Source of the DNA: Pseudoselenomonas ruminis
GTDB taxonomy: Bacteria; Bacillota; Negativicutes; Selenomonadales; Selenomonadaceae
Direction: 5' to 3'
Assembly (NCBI RefSeq): GCF_008271295.1
Contig: NZ_VTOY01000009.1
Span: 1-64,000 of the forward strand
DNA length: 64,000 bases
Below are positions 17,605 to 26,005 of this stretch, in pieces. The position numbers were made by a program, and so were the translations under genes. Each line of letters starts with the position of its first letter. Position 1 is the stretch's first letter. The notes below the pieces were generated by a model. The model ran no database searches. It was not told the DNA's origin and saw only the letters and a list, made by a program, of their open reading frames with translations.

Positions 17605-18749
17605 TCTACCAGCTCCAATGCGATTGCTTCCCCCATACCGCCCGCACCAGCTATCGACAAGATGCCGCAACCGCCGCCTGCGGCCCGCAGGGACTCCACC
17701 AGATGCGCAAGCAGTATGGCACCCGACGCGCCATACGGATGACCATAGGCCAGCGCCCCGCCAAAGCGGTTGTAATTTACCACGCAGTCCGGATGCGCAC
17801 GCTTAAACAATACATCGATGACCGCAAAGGCCTCGTTAAACTCGATGGCCTGCAAATCCTCGTAGCGCCAACCGAGCCGAGCCAGCAAAACATCGGCCGT
17901 GCGCATCGCTCCACGCGGACTCTGGGCGGGATTGCCGCCAACTGCCGCCGTCCCAACGATACGCGCAAGCGGCCGCCGTCCCTGACGCCGCACATAATCC
18001 CCTGATGCCAGCACCGCAAAGGCCGCTCCATCATTGATGCAGCAGGCCGTCCCCGCCGTAAGCGTCGTGCCTTCCCCCAAAAGCAGCGGCAGACGGCTGA
18101 GCAACCGCTGGCTCATGCGCGGACGGATGCCGTCATCTTTCGACCAGCCTTGAACCGGCACAATCCTATCCTTTAAGACGCCAGCCTTTACGGCAGCTGC
18201 CGCGCGCGCGTGCGACCGCAGAGCCCATGCTTCAAGCTCTGCGCGCGTGACGCCTTCCTCAGCCGCCACGCGCTCCGCGCCACGCAGCATCGTATCGGGC
18301 GCCATATCCCCAGGCGCAAACTGCGCCGTATAATATTCCCCATTACCATCCGGCACAAGTTTATAGCGCTCATCAGCGGGTGCATACGTCCGCAGTGGCT
18401 GCAGCGATGAGCTTTCCATACCGCCTGCAATCCACACATCGCCTTGACCACTTGCCACATTTGCATAGGCCATCGCCATAGCCGCGGCTGCTGACGCGCA
18501 CTGCATGTCAACGGTGCAGGCTGGCACCGCTTCGGGAAGTCCCGCCAGCAGTGCCATAAGCCGCGTGATATTGCCGCCCGTACCAACGGCATTGCCGCCG
18601 AGGATGCCATCGACTGCCGTAAGACCGCAGCGCTGCACGAGTGATTTTACAACCTCAGCGCCCAGCACCTCGGGCCGTATCGCCTTAAACTTTCCGTTCT
18701 TGCCGACAATCGGTGTCCGTAGCACATCGAGTACATATACGTCCTGCAT
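17601..18749 (-). CDS. Thiolase family protein, YhfS-like
   Basis: A 382-residue thiolase-fold protein. The nucleophilic cysteine is in DMQCASA (about residue 83), the NEAFA motif and the histidine motif GGALAYGHPYGASGA are present. The final conserved cysteine (usual CxGGGMG) is replaced: the sequence reads SIAGAGGMG, with alanine there. That residue is the general base in standard thiolases, so activity may be altered. It begins 3 bases after the bioY stop and overlaps the ligase gene by 4 bases. With MaoC-like, BioY and ligase it makes a plausible acyl chain-processing set for biotin precursor supply. Confidence 0.9.
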   Translation of the reverse strand: MQDVYVLDVLRTPIVGKNGKFKAIRPEVLGAEVVKSLVQRCGLTAVDGILGGNAVGTGGNITRLMALLAGLPEAVPACTVDMQCASAAAAMAMAYANVASGQGDVWIAGGMESSSLQPLRTYAPADERYKLVPDGNGEYYTAQFAPGDMAPDTMLRGAERVAAEEGVTRAELEAWALRSHARAAAAVKAGVLKDRIVPVQGWSKDDGIRPRMSQRLLSRLPLLLGEGTTLTAGTACCINDGAAFAVLASGDYVRRQGRRPLARIVGTAAVGGNPAQSPRGAMRTADVLLARLGWRYEDLQAIEFNEAFAVIDVLFKRAHPDCVVNYNRFGGALAYGHPYGASGAILLAHLVESLRAAGGGCGILSIAGAGGMGEAIALELVE

Positions 18750-18751
18750 GC

Positions 18752-19318
18752 TTAAAGATTCTCAAGCATCTTATTGACGCGCACACCGATAAATGCCGCC
18801 AGCAGCGCCTTCATGATATCGCCGGGGATAAACGGAAATACCGCCATAATAAGCCCCTGCCACAGACCGACTTTCATGACGAGCATCATCGAGATAAGGC
18901 CGCCGACATAGGTGAGCGGCACACCGGCGAGCACAGCTGCCAGCGCATAACGGCGAAATGAAATGGCCTTGCCTTTGAGTAGGCTGACGAGCAGGCAGAC
19001 AAACGGCCAGCCAAAGTAAAAGCCGCCCGTCGGCCCTAAGAGACGGCCCAGGCCGCCCATGCCGCCTGGGAATACCGGCAGGCCCACCGCACCTAAGAAC
19101 ACATAGGCCGCAATCGTAATAAACGTAAGCTTTGGCGGCAGCACGAGTGCCGTCACCGTCAGCGCCACCGTCAGCGCCGTCACGAGTCCCGGCGTGAACG
19201 GAAGCGGGAACGAAATAAATGCCGACACACAGCAGAAGGCCAAACAAAGTGCCATCTTCGTCAGCTGCCGCGTCGTAAATTTTTCTTCTGTTAACGTCAT
19301 GGTTGTTTCTCTCTGCAT
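18752..19318 (-). CDS. bioY: Biotin ECF transporter S component BioY
   Basis: A 188-residue membrane protein with the BioY pattern: N-terminal TRQLTKMALCLAF, then about six membrane segments, with the substrate-region motif GPTGGFYFGWPF (residues about 95-105) typical of biotin-specific S components. It takes up biotin with a shared ECF module or alone. The start is uncertain: ATG 19318 has GGCAGG 8 bases upstream, while ATG 19300 has AGAGAG. It follows the MaoC-like gene by 44 bases and precedes the thiolase by 2. Confidence 0.95.
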   Translation of the reverse strand: MQRETTMTLTEEKFTTRQLTKMALCLAFCCVSAFISFPLPFTPGLVTALTVALTVTALVLPPKLTFITIAAYVFLGAVGLPVFPGGMGGLGRLLGPTGGFYFGWPFVCLLVSLLKGKAISFRRYALAAVLAGVPLTYVGGLISMMLVMKVGLWQGLIMAVFPFIPGDIMKALLAAFIGVRVNKMLENL

Positions 19319-19362
19319 GTCAAAAACCTGCCTTTATCCTCAAAAATAAAATCAATGCCTCG

Positions 19363-19905
19363 TTACTGCCAACGAAAAGCCGCCGTCATTTTCTCCTGCT
19401 GGAAAAATTTTCCCGCGGACCAGTCAACCAAAACAGTTCCGGCTGTCATCGCATGATAAAACCGCAGCGAAAGCAGCTTTTTTCCTGCCGGGCGCTCGCC
19501 TAGCAGCTTTTCCATGAGCAAAAGCCCCGGAATAACCGGCCGCTCCCCTTGATGAATCCAGTTCGTATCGCCAACGGCCTCCGTAAACGCCTGCACCGCT
19601 GCCGGTTCCACCTGCCAATTTGACAAGTCATTTTGACCGGTCAATTGACTTGTCAAATTTGACTTGTCAGGCAGCTGCTTTTGATAGCGGCCTAACAGCA
19701 TCGTCACCTCAAGCACTTCCTTTCCAGCTGTGCATCGCACCTGGAATAATCCATGCCGGTCCTTTAGCACCTCCAAGCCAGCCGTCGCCACGGATTCATC
19801 CTCCATCAGCTGCCAATCGGCCCGCATGATAACTGCGCCAGCAAACCGTCCGCCTTGCAGGCGCGACAACGTCCGCGCCAGCTCGCGAAAAAAGTTTTGT
19901 TCCAT
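19363..19905 (-). CDS. MaoC-like hotdog-fold dehydratase
   Basis: A 180-residue protein. The C-terminal half carries the R-specific hydratase motif FTEAVGDTNWIH (about residues 110-121), with the catalytic Asp and His of the MaoC/hydratase 2 family, followed by VIPGLLLMEKLL. The N-terminal 80 residues look like the first hotdog or a FabZ-like half. Between the halves four TGACNNGTCA palindromes (19621-19669) encode a Ser/Asn/Gln-rich linker. Start: GGAGG 5 bases before the ATG at 19905. First gene of the operon with bioY, thiolase and ligase. It probably hydrates or dehydrates a 3-hydroxyacyl or enoyl thioester. Confidence 0.8.
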   Translation of the reverse strand: MEQNFFRELARTLSRLQGGRFAGAVIMRADWQLMEDESVATAGLEVLKDRHGLFQVRCTAGKEVLEVTMLLGRYQKQLPDKSNLTSQLTGQNDLSNWQVEPAAVQAFTEAVGDTNWIHQGERPVIPGLLLMEKLLGERPAGKKLLSLRFYHAMTAGTVLVDWSAGKFFQQEKMTAAFRWQ

Positions 19906-19929
19906 AATGACCTCCCGCAAACAATTTTC

Positions 19930-19961
19930 ATTATAAACATCTCCGCCTATATCGTCAACTA
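19930..19961 (-). promoter_or_regulatory. Promoter with BirA-like operator of the bioY operon
   Basis: Minus strand -35 TTGACG (19953-19958), 17-base spacer, -10 TATAAT (19930-19935). Overlapping both boxes are half-sites TAGTTGAC and GTTTATAA separated by 15 bases, close to the Firmicute BirA consensus TGTTAAC-N14/15-GTTTACA (5 of 7 and 6 of 7 matches). A biotin-bound BirA here would block RNA polymerase. Operator call is inference; birA is not in the window. Confidence 0.6.
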
Positions 19962-20125
19962 ATTGTTTTCTCTTTGGTTTACCTTAAGTTTTTTCCTTTA
20001 CTCTCTGCCTAAAATTTACCATTTCCCGATTTCCAAGAAACTTTTAAAGTTCTTCAAGGGTTGTTTTTAATCTTCCATGCTACTTTTAACTATGGACTTT
20101 ATTTTTATAAAGGAGTGTTTCAATT

Positions 20126-20812
20126 ATGTTCTGTAAAAATTGTGGAGAACAGCTCCCCGACAATGCCCTTTTCTGTAAAAAATGCGGCACAAAAGTCGTC
20201 GATACACTTTCTTCCCCACCCGCTATGCCGTCAAAAAAAATTATCCCAGCTAAACCATATTCCACGGGCAAAAAAATTATGCTGGGAATCCTCGTACTTA
20301 TTATCCTTATTTTCGGCTCCATCGGAATCCATAACAAAAAACATGCCGAGGAACCGGCAGCACAGCCAACAGCCGAAGAACAACAGCAGCAGCCTAAGCA
20401 GGAGCAAAAAGAAACTCCGAAAAAGGCTCAGCCAGCGCCCAATACACCACAAATCGCGCTTGACGGCATTCAAATCAAAAAAAATTCCTGGGGTGAACCG
20501 CAGCTGCACCTCGATATCCGCAACACCGATGCCGAAAAGACCATCGATAAATATCGCATCGTTGTCTATGCCTTCGACAGTAACGGCCTGCTATTAAAGA
20601 GCAGTATCAATGAGGCTACCTGTTACCACGGCAGCGGTGAATCGCCAATTGCTCCGGGCGAAACGCTGAAAAACACCAGATCCTGGACCCTTCATGGCTT
20701 CGACAACGGACAAAAATTCCGGGCCAAGGTCATCTACCTCCACTACACAGACAACACCAAATGGAAAGCCGCCAGCGGCCAGGATATCAGTCTGACTGGC
20801 ACCATCAGCTGA
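20126..20812 (+). CDS. Zinc-ribbon membrane-anchored protein
   Basis: A 228-residue protein. Residues 1-25 form a zinc ribbon with two CxxC knuckles (MFCKNCGEQLPDNALFCKKC). A basic stretch and one membrane segment (about 50-68, IMLGILVLIILIFGSIGI) follow, then a Gln/Pro/Lys-rich linker (75-115) and an extracytoplasmic beta-rich domain (about 115-228) resembling the FxLYD type. AAGGAG precedes the ATG. Single gene with its own terminator. Function unknown; the layout resembles regulatory or envelope-linked zinc-ribbon proteins. Confidence 0.8.
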   Translation: MFCKNCGEQLPDNALFCKKCGTKVVDTLSSPPAMPSKKIIPAKPYSTGKKIMLGILVLIILIFGSIGIHNKKHAEEPAAQPTAEEQQQQPKQEQKETPKKAQPAPNTPQIALDGIQIKKNSWGEPQLHLDIRNTDAEKTIDKYRIVVYAFDSNGLLLKSSINEATCYHGSGESPIAPGETLKNTRSWTLHGFDNGQKFRAKVIYLHYTDNTKWKAASGQDISLTGTIS

Positions 20813-20827
20813 CATTTTCCCCTTGCA

Positions 20828-20856
20828 AGCTTCTGCCCCAGCGGCAGAGGCTTTTT
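20828..20856 (+). terminator. Terminator after the zinc-ribbon gene
   Basis: Stem AGCTTCTGCC with GGCAGAGGCT (one G-T pair) and a CCAG-type loop, followed by TTTTT. Confidence 0.85.
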
Positions 20857-20983
20857 GTTTTCCCCCGCATTTCTGCTTTATCCTTTCATATATATTGAAG
20901 CTCGTTCCTTTTCCTGTTATACTTATGAATTAGGACTATCATATATAGATATCATTTATTTTAAAAGGAGTAACTTACCTATT

Positions 20984-22933
20984 ATGATTTTAAATCGTAA
21001 ATCTGTTGAACTTCTGGCACCAGCGGGCACTTGGGATGCGCTCGTAGCTGGTGTTGAATCCGGTGCCGATGCCTGCTACCTCGGCGGCAAGCACTTCAAT
21101 ATGCGCATGCACGAAGGCGACTTCAACTTCGACGATGAGATGCTCAAGAAGGCCATCGCCTACACCCATGAGCACGATGTCAAGCTCTACATCACGCTCA
21201 ACAACCTCATCAGCGACGAAGAGGTTCCGGCCCTGCGCGAGTACCTCGCCTATCTCAATGAAATCAAGCCGGACGCACTGCTCGTCCAGGATTTTGCCGT
21301 ACTCGAGCTCGTTCACGAAATGGGCATCGACATCCCCATCCATACGTCGGTCATGATGAACACGCACAACGAGCATGCCATCGAAAAACTCAAGGAATAC
21401 GGCATCACGCGCATCGTCGTCGGCCGCGAGATGACGCTCTCTGAGCTCAGCCTGTTCCGCGAGCGCACGGGCATCGAGGTCGAGTATTTCATGCATGGCG
21501 ATATGTGCATGAGCGAAAGCGGCCAGTGCATCCACTCTGGTGTCATCTTTGGCCAGAGCGGCAACCGCGGCCGCTGCCTCAAACCCTGCCGCTGGGCCTA
21601 CTCGCTCATCGACGAGCAGACGGGGGAAGTCCTCGACAAAGACAGCGACGGCGCTTACAAGCTTGCGCTCAAGGACATGTGCATGTACCGCTCGATTCCG
21701 CAGCTTATCCAGGCTGGCGTCTTCTCCTTCAAGATTGAAGGCCGCATGCGCCCGGCACCGTTTATCCGCCGCATCGTATCCACGTACCGCAAGGCCATCG
21801 ATGCCTATATCGCCGATCCGATGGGCTATAAAGTTGATGAAGAAGGCTGGAAGAGCCTCTATGAGAACCGTGCCCGCGACTTTACGACGACCTTTGCCTT
21901 CGGCTCCCCGACGAAACAGGATATCGGCATGACCGGCGAGCGCGAACCGCGCTTCTTCAGTGACGCCGTCAAAGAAGCCGGCTTCCAGGATGAAATCCTC
22001 AAAAAAGAGCGCGACATCAACAAAGAAAACGACGCGCACCGCACGCTGAGCGTCCGCGTCAATACCATCGATTCCGCCAAGGCAGCTGTCGATAACGGCG
22101 CTGATGTCATCTACGTTGGCGGTGAAGCCTTCCGCCCATTCCGTCCCTGGACGCTTTCCGAATACGCAGACATCATCGCCTATGCCAAGGGCAAGGCCAA
22201 GGTCGTCATCAACACGCCGCGCACGACCATGCGCCGTGAGTGTGGCGAACTCGAGCAGTTCCTGACGGCGATTGCTTCCCGTCCGGAGCTGGCCGCTGAC
22301 GGCATCATGGTCAGCAACCTTGGCTCGCTGAAACTTGCCAAGCAGTACACGAAACTGCCGATCCAGGCCGATGTCTCGTTTAACCTCTTTAACCATCTGG
22401 CTGCCAAATTCCTCAAGGAAAACAGCCTCGTCATGGCCTGCTCTTCCCTGGAACTTTCCTTCGAGCAGTTGCGCGAAATCGTGGAAAGCTCTGAGCTTCC
22501 AATTGAGACAATCGTTCATGGCTCCTACGAATCCATGATTTGCGACCACAATATCCCGGGCATGTCCCTGCCGCATTATAGCGAGCTCGACAATCCGGAG
22601 GTTCTCGACCGCCGTTATGCGCTGCTCGACAATGCCAAGGAGAAACATTCCATCCGCATCGATCAGTTTGGCCGCAACCACATTTACTTTGCCAAGGATC
22701 TCTGCCTCTATCCGTATCTTAAAAAATTCAACGGCATCGCCTCCTACCGCATCGAGGCGCAGGACTACACGCCAGAGTTTACAGGCAAAGTCACAAAACT
22801 CTATCGCGAAGCGCTTGACGCACTGGCGAGCGGCCAGGAAATTGACCAGTCAAAACTCGCCGAGCTCCAGCAGGGCCCGCGTGAACTTGGTCTTGGTACC
22901 TTCCGCTTCCGCCAGAGCCGTAACTCCATCTAA
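20984..22933 (+). CDS. Peptidase U32 family protein, RlhA/TrhP type
   Basis: A 649-residue protein starting LNRKSVELLAPAGTWDALV, the U32 signature start. The first 300 residues form the U32 barrel with the GDMCMSESGQC and GRCLKPCRW cysteine motifs that in this family coordinate an iron-sulfur cluster. A second barrel-like half follows (from about 360, TIDSAKAAVDNGADVIYVGG). Relatives in E. coli (RlhA, TrhP) hydroxylate 23S rRNA or tRNA uridines and cytidines, using prephenate; others are labelled collagenase-like. Length is close to RlhA. The AGGAG lies 13 bases from the ATG, rather far. TGACCAGTCA at 22853-22862. Confidence 0.88.
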   Translation: MILNRKSVELLAPAGTWDALVAGVESGADACYLGGKHFNMRMHEGDFNFDDEMLKKAIAYTHEHDVKLYITLNNLISDEEVPALREYLAYLNEIKPDALLVQDFAVLELVHEMGIDIPIHTSVMMNTHNEHAIEKLKEYGITRIVVGREMTLSELSLFRERTGIEVEYFMHGDMCMSESGQCIHSGVIFGQSGNRGRCLKPCRWAYSLIDEQTGEVLDKDSDGAYKLALKDMCMYRSIPQLIQAGVFSFKIEGRMRPAPFIRRIVSTYRKAIDAYIADPMGYKVDEEGWKSLYENRARDFTTTFAFGSPTKQDIGMTGEREPRFFSDAVKEAGFQDEILKKERDINKENDAHRTLSVRVNTIDSAKAAVDNGADVIYVGGEAFRPFRPWTLSEYADIIAYAKGKAKVVINTPRTTMRRECGELEQFLTAIASRPELAADGIMVSNLGSLKLAKQYTKLPIQADVSFNLFNHLAAKFLKENSLVMACSSLELSFEQLREIVESSELPIETIVHGSYESMICDHNIPGMSLPHYSELDNPEVLDRRYALLDNAKEKHSIRIDQFGRNHIYFAKDLCLYPYLKKFNGIASYRIEAQDYTPEFTGKVTKLYREALDALASGQEIDQSKLAELQQGPRELGLGTFRFRQSRNSI

Positions 22934-22950
22934 CATCGTTTTTACAACAA

Positions 22951-22980
22951 CACCCTTCGGTAGTGATGTGCCGAAGGGTG
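22951..22980. other. Intergenic hairpin before the aminotransferase gene
   Basis: CACCCTTCGG and its exact complement CCGAAGGGTG around a 10-base loop, without a T-run on the plus strand. It may slow 3' decay of the U32 message or act as a weak terminator. Confidence 0.5.
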
Positions 22981-23001
22981 TATTCGGAAAGGATACAAAA
23001 A

Positions 23002-24300
23002 ATGGAAAAAAAGCACTACATTGGCCCTGAGGCCATCATCGAAAAGAAAAAGAAATACATCATGCCATGCCTGGCCCACTTCTACTCGAATCCGCAGCAG
23101 ATGGTCAAAGGCTCGATGCAGTACCTCTGGGACAGCAACGGCAAAAAGTATCTCGACATGTACGCTGGCGTATCCGTCATGAACTGCGGCCACTGCAATC
23201 CCGAAATTACCGCGAAAATCAAAGAACAGGTCGATAAACTCCAGCACGTCTGCAACATCTACCTGACCGAAAACTTCGTCAACCTCGCCGAAAAACTCGC
23301 CGCAGTAACGCCGGGCGACCTGCAGAAATCCTTCTTCTGCTCCACGGGCTCGGAGGCCACCGAAGGGGCACTGCTGCTCGCCGAAGTCTACAGTGGCAAC
23401 AGCGAAATCATCGCCCTGCGCCAGGGCCTTCACGGCCGCACGAAACTCGGCATGAGCGTAACGGGCCTTACGATGTGGCGCACGGCGCCGACGCCGGTCG
23501 GCGGCATCCACTTTGCCCCGAACCCAAACTGCTATCGCTGCCCGATGAACAGGAAATTCCCGGAGTGCGACTACGCTTGCGCCAATGCCATCGAAGACCT
23601 CATCAAGACGGCGACATCTGGCCACCCAGGTGCCTTCATCGCCGAGACGATTCAGGGCAACGCTGGCTGCGTTGTACCGCCGAAAGGCTACTTCAAGCGC
23701 GTCAAGGAAATCCTCGAGAAATACAACACGTTGCTCATCATCGACGAAGTCCAGACAGGCTTTGCCCGCACCGGTAAGCTCTTTGCCATCGAAAACTACG
23801 ACGTCGTCCCCGACATCATGTGCATGGCCAAAGCCCTCGGCAACGGCACGCCGATTTCGGCCTTTATCGCAAGTAGTAAAGTCGCGGACACCTATACGCG
23901 CCCAGGTGCTTCGACGCTCGGCGGCAACCCAGTTTCCTCCGAAGCCGCACTAGCCGTTCTCGACTATATCGAAGAGCATAAGCTCGTCCAGAATGCCCAG
24001 GAGCGCGGCGAGCAGCTGCGCGCCGGCCTGCGTGAACTCCAGAAGAAGCACCCGGTCATCGGCGATGTCCGCGGTCTCGGCCTCATGGACGGCGCGGAAT
24101 TCATCCATGCCGATGGCAGCGAAGCCCCCGAAATCCTTGACGATGTCTTAGAGACCCTCAAGGACCGCGGCTTCATCATCGGCAAGAACGGCGTTGGCCG
24201 CAACGTCATGGCCTTCCAGCCGCCACTTATCATCACCAAAGAAAACGTCGACGACGTACTGAACGCTGTCGACATGGTGCTGACCGAAAAAAATCTCTGA
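23002..24300 (+). CDS. Class III PLP-dependent aminotransferase
   Basis: A 432-residue fold-type I class III aminotransferase. STGSEATEGALLLA binds the cofactor phosphate, LLIIDEVQTGFARTG contains the Asp that contacts the pyridine nitrogen, and MAKALGNG contains the Schiff-base lysine. An insert NCYRCPMNRKFPECDYACA is Cys-rich, as in the alanine-glyoxylate (AGXT2-like) and related branch. Substrate cannot be fixed; the neighbouring lysine/ornithine decarboxylase makes a diamine or omega-amino acid link possible. Start chosen by GGAAAGGA upstream. Confidence 0.9.
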   Translation: MEKKHYIGPEAIIEKKKKYIMPCLAHFYSNPQQMVKGSMQYLWDSNGKKYLDMYAGVSVMNCGHCNPEITAKIKEQVDKLQHVCNIYLTENFVNLAEKLAAVTPGDLQKSFFCSTGSEATEGALLLAEVYSGNSEIIALRQGLHGRTKLGMSVTGLTMWRTAPTPVGGIHFAPNPNCYRCPMNRKFPECDYACANAIEDLIKTATSGHPGAFIAETIQGNAGCVVPPKGYFKRVKEILEKYNTLLIIDEVQTGFARTGKLFAIENYDVVPDIMCMAKALGNGTPISAFIASSKVADTYTRPGASTLGGNPVSSEAALAVLDYIEEHKLVQNAQERGEQLRAGLRELQKKHPVIGDVRGLGLMDGAEFIHADGSEAPEILDDVLETLKDRGFIIGKNGVGRNVMAFQPPLIITKENVDDVLNAVDMVLTEKNL

Positions 24301-24312
24301 TACCACACATAA

Positions 24313-24348
24313 AAATACCCCCGCTACATCGCAGCGGGGGTATTTCTA
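24313..24348. terminator. Bidirectional terminator
   Basis: AAATACCCCCGCT and its exact complement around ACATCGC, with T-rich flanks on both strands. It separates the convergent aminotransferase and the small acidic protein gene. Confidence 0.85.
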
Positions 24349-24354
24349 TGTCAT

Positions 24355-24564
24355 TTATTCAGCCTCATGCTCATGCACTTCGGCCTGCTCGTTTTTAAGT
24401 GCCTGAATTCCCTGCTGGAATTCTTCCATCGTGAGCGTGAAGTACGGAAGCGTTTTTAAGGCCTCATATACTTCCTGCTGGGATTTGGCACCATCAAGCT
24501 TTTCCCCTACGGACTCTTCCGTCAGGGCATGCAGCAGCATATGCTCGATTTCTGCTAGTTCCAT
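24355..24564 (-). CDS. Small acidic protein, Nif11-like
   Basis: A 69-residue acidic protein (MELAEIEHMLLHALTEES...). The middle EKLDGAKSQQEVYEALKTL and the C-terminal TMEEFQQGIQAL resemble the short helical Nif11 leader-type domain, in which a helix-turn-helix pair includes LxxAxxxEEV and FTxEELxxAL. It follows the lysine decarboxylase gene in the same direction by 68 bases, separated by TGACTTGTCA-type sequences. Function unknown; no modification enzyme of a peptide pathway is nearby. Start at 24564 has AAGGA 11 bases upstream. Confidence 0.6.
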   Translation of the reverse strand: MELAEIEHMLLHALTEESVGEKLDGAKSQQEVYEALKTLPYFTLTMEEFQQGIQALKNEQAEVHEHEAE

Positions 24565-24632
24565 TCTGTATTTCTTCCTTTCTACACTGCTGCCAGTTTG
24601 ACTTGTCAATTGTCAAAAGTCAAATGTCAAGG

Positions 24633-25814
24633 TCAGACAGCGGCCTCAGCATCATCGTCATTGCTCGTGCTCTGGCGCGCCTCATACTCGGGCTGCTCTT
24701 CAAAGATGACCGTCGGCGCCAGATAGAACCCGTTGAAGCGCGTTGCACTGACGCTCGTATACGAGCCCATCTCCGTCACGAGCAGATTGTCGCCGACATG
24801 GAGCTCCGGGGCCATAAAGTCACGATAGAGCACGTCGATGCCGTCACAGCTCGGGCCTGCAAAGACCGACGGCTTCTTCTCGCCCTTGCCAAAGCAATGG
24901 AGCGGATACGTCCAATGGTCATACATGATGCCCGAGAAGCAGCCATAGATCCCCTCATCGAGGATATACCAAGGCGTGCCCGCGCGGTCCTTCGTACCGA
25001 TGACCGACGTCACGAGATTGACGGCCGTGCCGCACATGTAGCGTCCCGGCTCGGTCCATACGGCCGTCTCCGGGAACAGGCGGTCAATCTGGCGGTTGAT
25101 GGCCTGCATCATTGCCGCCAGGTCAACCGTAAGCCCGTCCGCATCGGGCACAGGGAAACCGCCGCCTATATCGAGATCGGTAAGGTGCATGCCGCGAGCT
25201 TCCGCCTCATCAAAAAGGTTACGAACTAAGAGCAAGGCCTCCTCATACGCCGCCGTCGACAGCGACTGGCTGCCGACATGGAAACAGATGCCCATCGCAT
25301 GCAGGCCAGCTTTCTCGGCCTGTTCAAGCAGGTCCAGGGCCTCATCCATCGGCGCGCCAAACTTCGTATTGAGGTCGACGAGCGCCTTGTTGTTGCGAAC
25401 CTGGATGCGCACGAGAACATCGGCGCCTGGCACGTATTTGGCCATCTTGTCGATTTCCGTCACGTCATCAAACGTGAACCGACGCACGCCATAAGTTGCG
25501 GCGGCCTGCAGGCCACGCACATCCTTTACGGGATTGGCATAAATCATACGCGAGCCATCGATGCCAAGCTCTGCCAGCGCTTCCATCTCGCCAGCCGAAG
25601 CCACATCGAAATGCGACCCGAGACCAGCCAGCAGCTTGAGGATTTCCGGCGTCGGATTCGCCTTCATCGCATAGTAGACACCTGCACTCGGCAAATGCTT
25701 GCGCATAAACTGGTAGTTTTCCTCAACTTTGTCCAGCGATGCCACGAGGAACGGCGTAGGAATCCGCTCTGCCATCTTGTTCATTTCCTTTTCGGTGAGT
25801 CTGAAACTCTTCAT
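24633..25814 (-). CDS. ldc: Lysine/ornithine decarboxylase, Selenomonas type
   Basis: A 393-residue fold-type III (alanine racemase-like, eukaryotic ODC-like) PLP decarboxylase, the same length as the Selenomonas ruminantium LDC/ODC and near-identical in long stretches (IPTPFLVASLDKVEENYQF; GICFHVGSQSLSTAAYEEA). The PLP lysine is K51 in AMKANPTPE. The residues reported to give the Selenomonas enzyme lysine activity, A44, G45, V46 and P54, are all kept. The active-site cysteine is in GPSCDGID. The product cadaverine is bonded to the peptidoglycan of these bacteria and helps hold the outer membrane. An AAGG lies about 15 bases upstream of the ATG. Confidence 0.95.
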   Translation of the reverse strand: MKSFRLTEKEMNKMAERIPTPFLVASLDKVEENYQFMRKHLPSAGVYYAMKANPTPEILKLLAGLGSHFDVASAGEMEALAELGIDGSRMIYANPVKDVRGLQAAATYGVRRFTFDDVTEIDKMAKYVPGADVLVRIQVRNNKALVDLNTKFGAPMDEALDLLEQAEKAGLHAMGICFHVGSQSLSTAAYEEALLLVRNLFDEAEARGMHLTDLDIGGGFPVPDADGLTVDLAAMMQAINRQIDRLFPETAVWTEPGRYMCGTAVNLVTSVIGTKDRAGTPWYILDEGIYGCFSGIMYDHWTYPLHCFGKGEKKPSVFAGPSCDGIDVLYRDFMAPELHVGDNLLVTEMGSYTSVSATRFNGFYLAPTVIFEEQPEYEARQSTSNDDDAEAAV

Positions 25815-25947
25815 AACACATTAACACGACCTTTTTGTTAAATTTAAGACCACACAGTCTTATGAAAACATTTTATTACAATCCACACGGATACACAATA
25901 TAAAATTGAATTTTTTTCGTCAGAATTTCGAATTCCTACATTAAAAT

Positions 25948-25976
25948 TTGCACATTAGATACAAAGAGCGTATAAT
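25948..25976 (+). promoter_or_regulatory. Promoter of apt-like gene
   Basis: TTGCAC (25948-25953), 17-base spacer, TATAAT (25971-25976). Start about 25983, with a GAGAGAGG ribosome site before the ATG at 26006. Confidence 0.8.
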
Positions 25977-26005
25977 AGTTCCGTATTAGTTGAGAGAGGT
26001 GTACT

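Noticed and set aside
20990-22681. 563-codon minus-strand frame opposite the U32 gene
   Set aside because: The opposite strand encodes a well-matched U32 protein; the antisense frame has no recognisable motifs or ribosome site.
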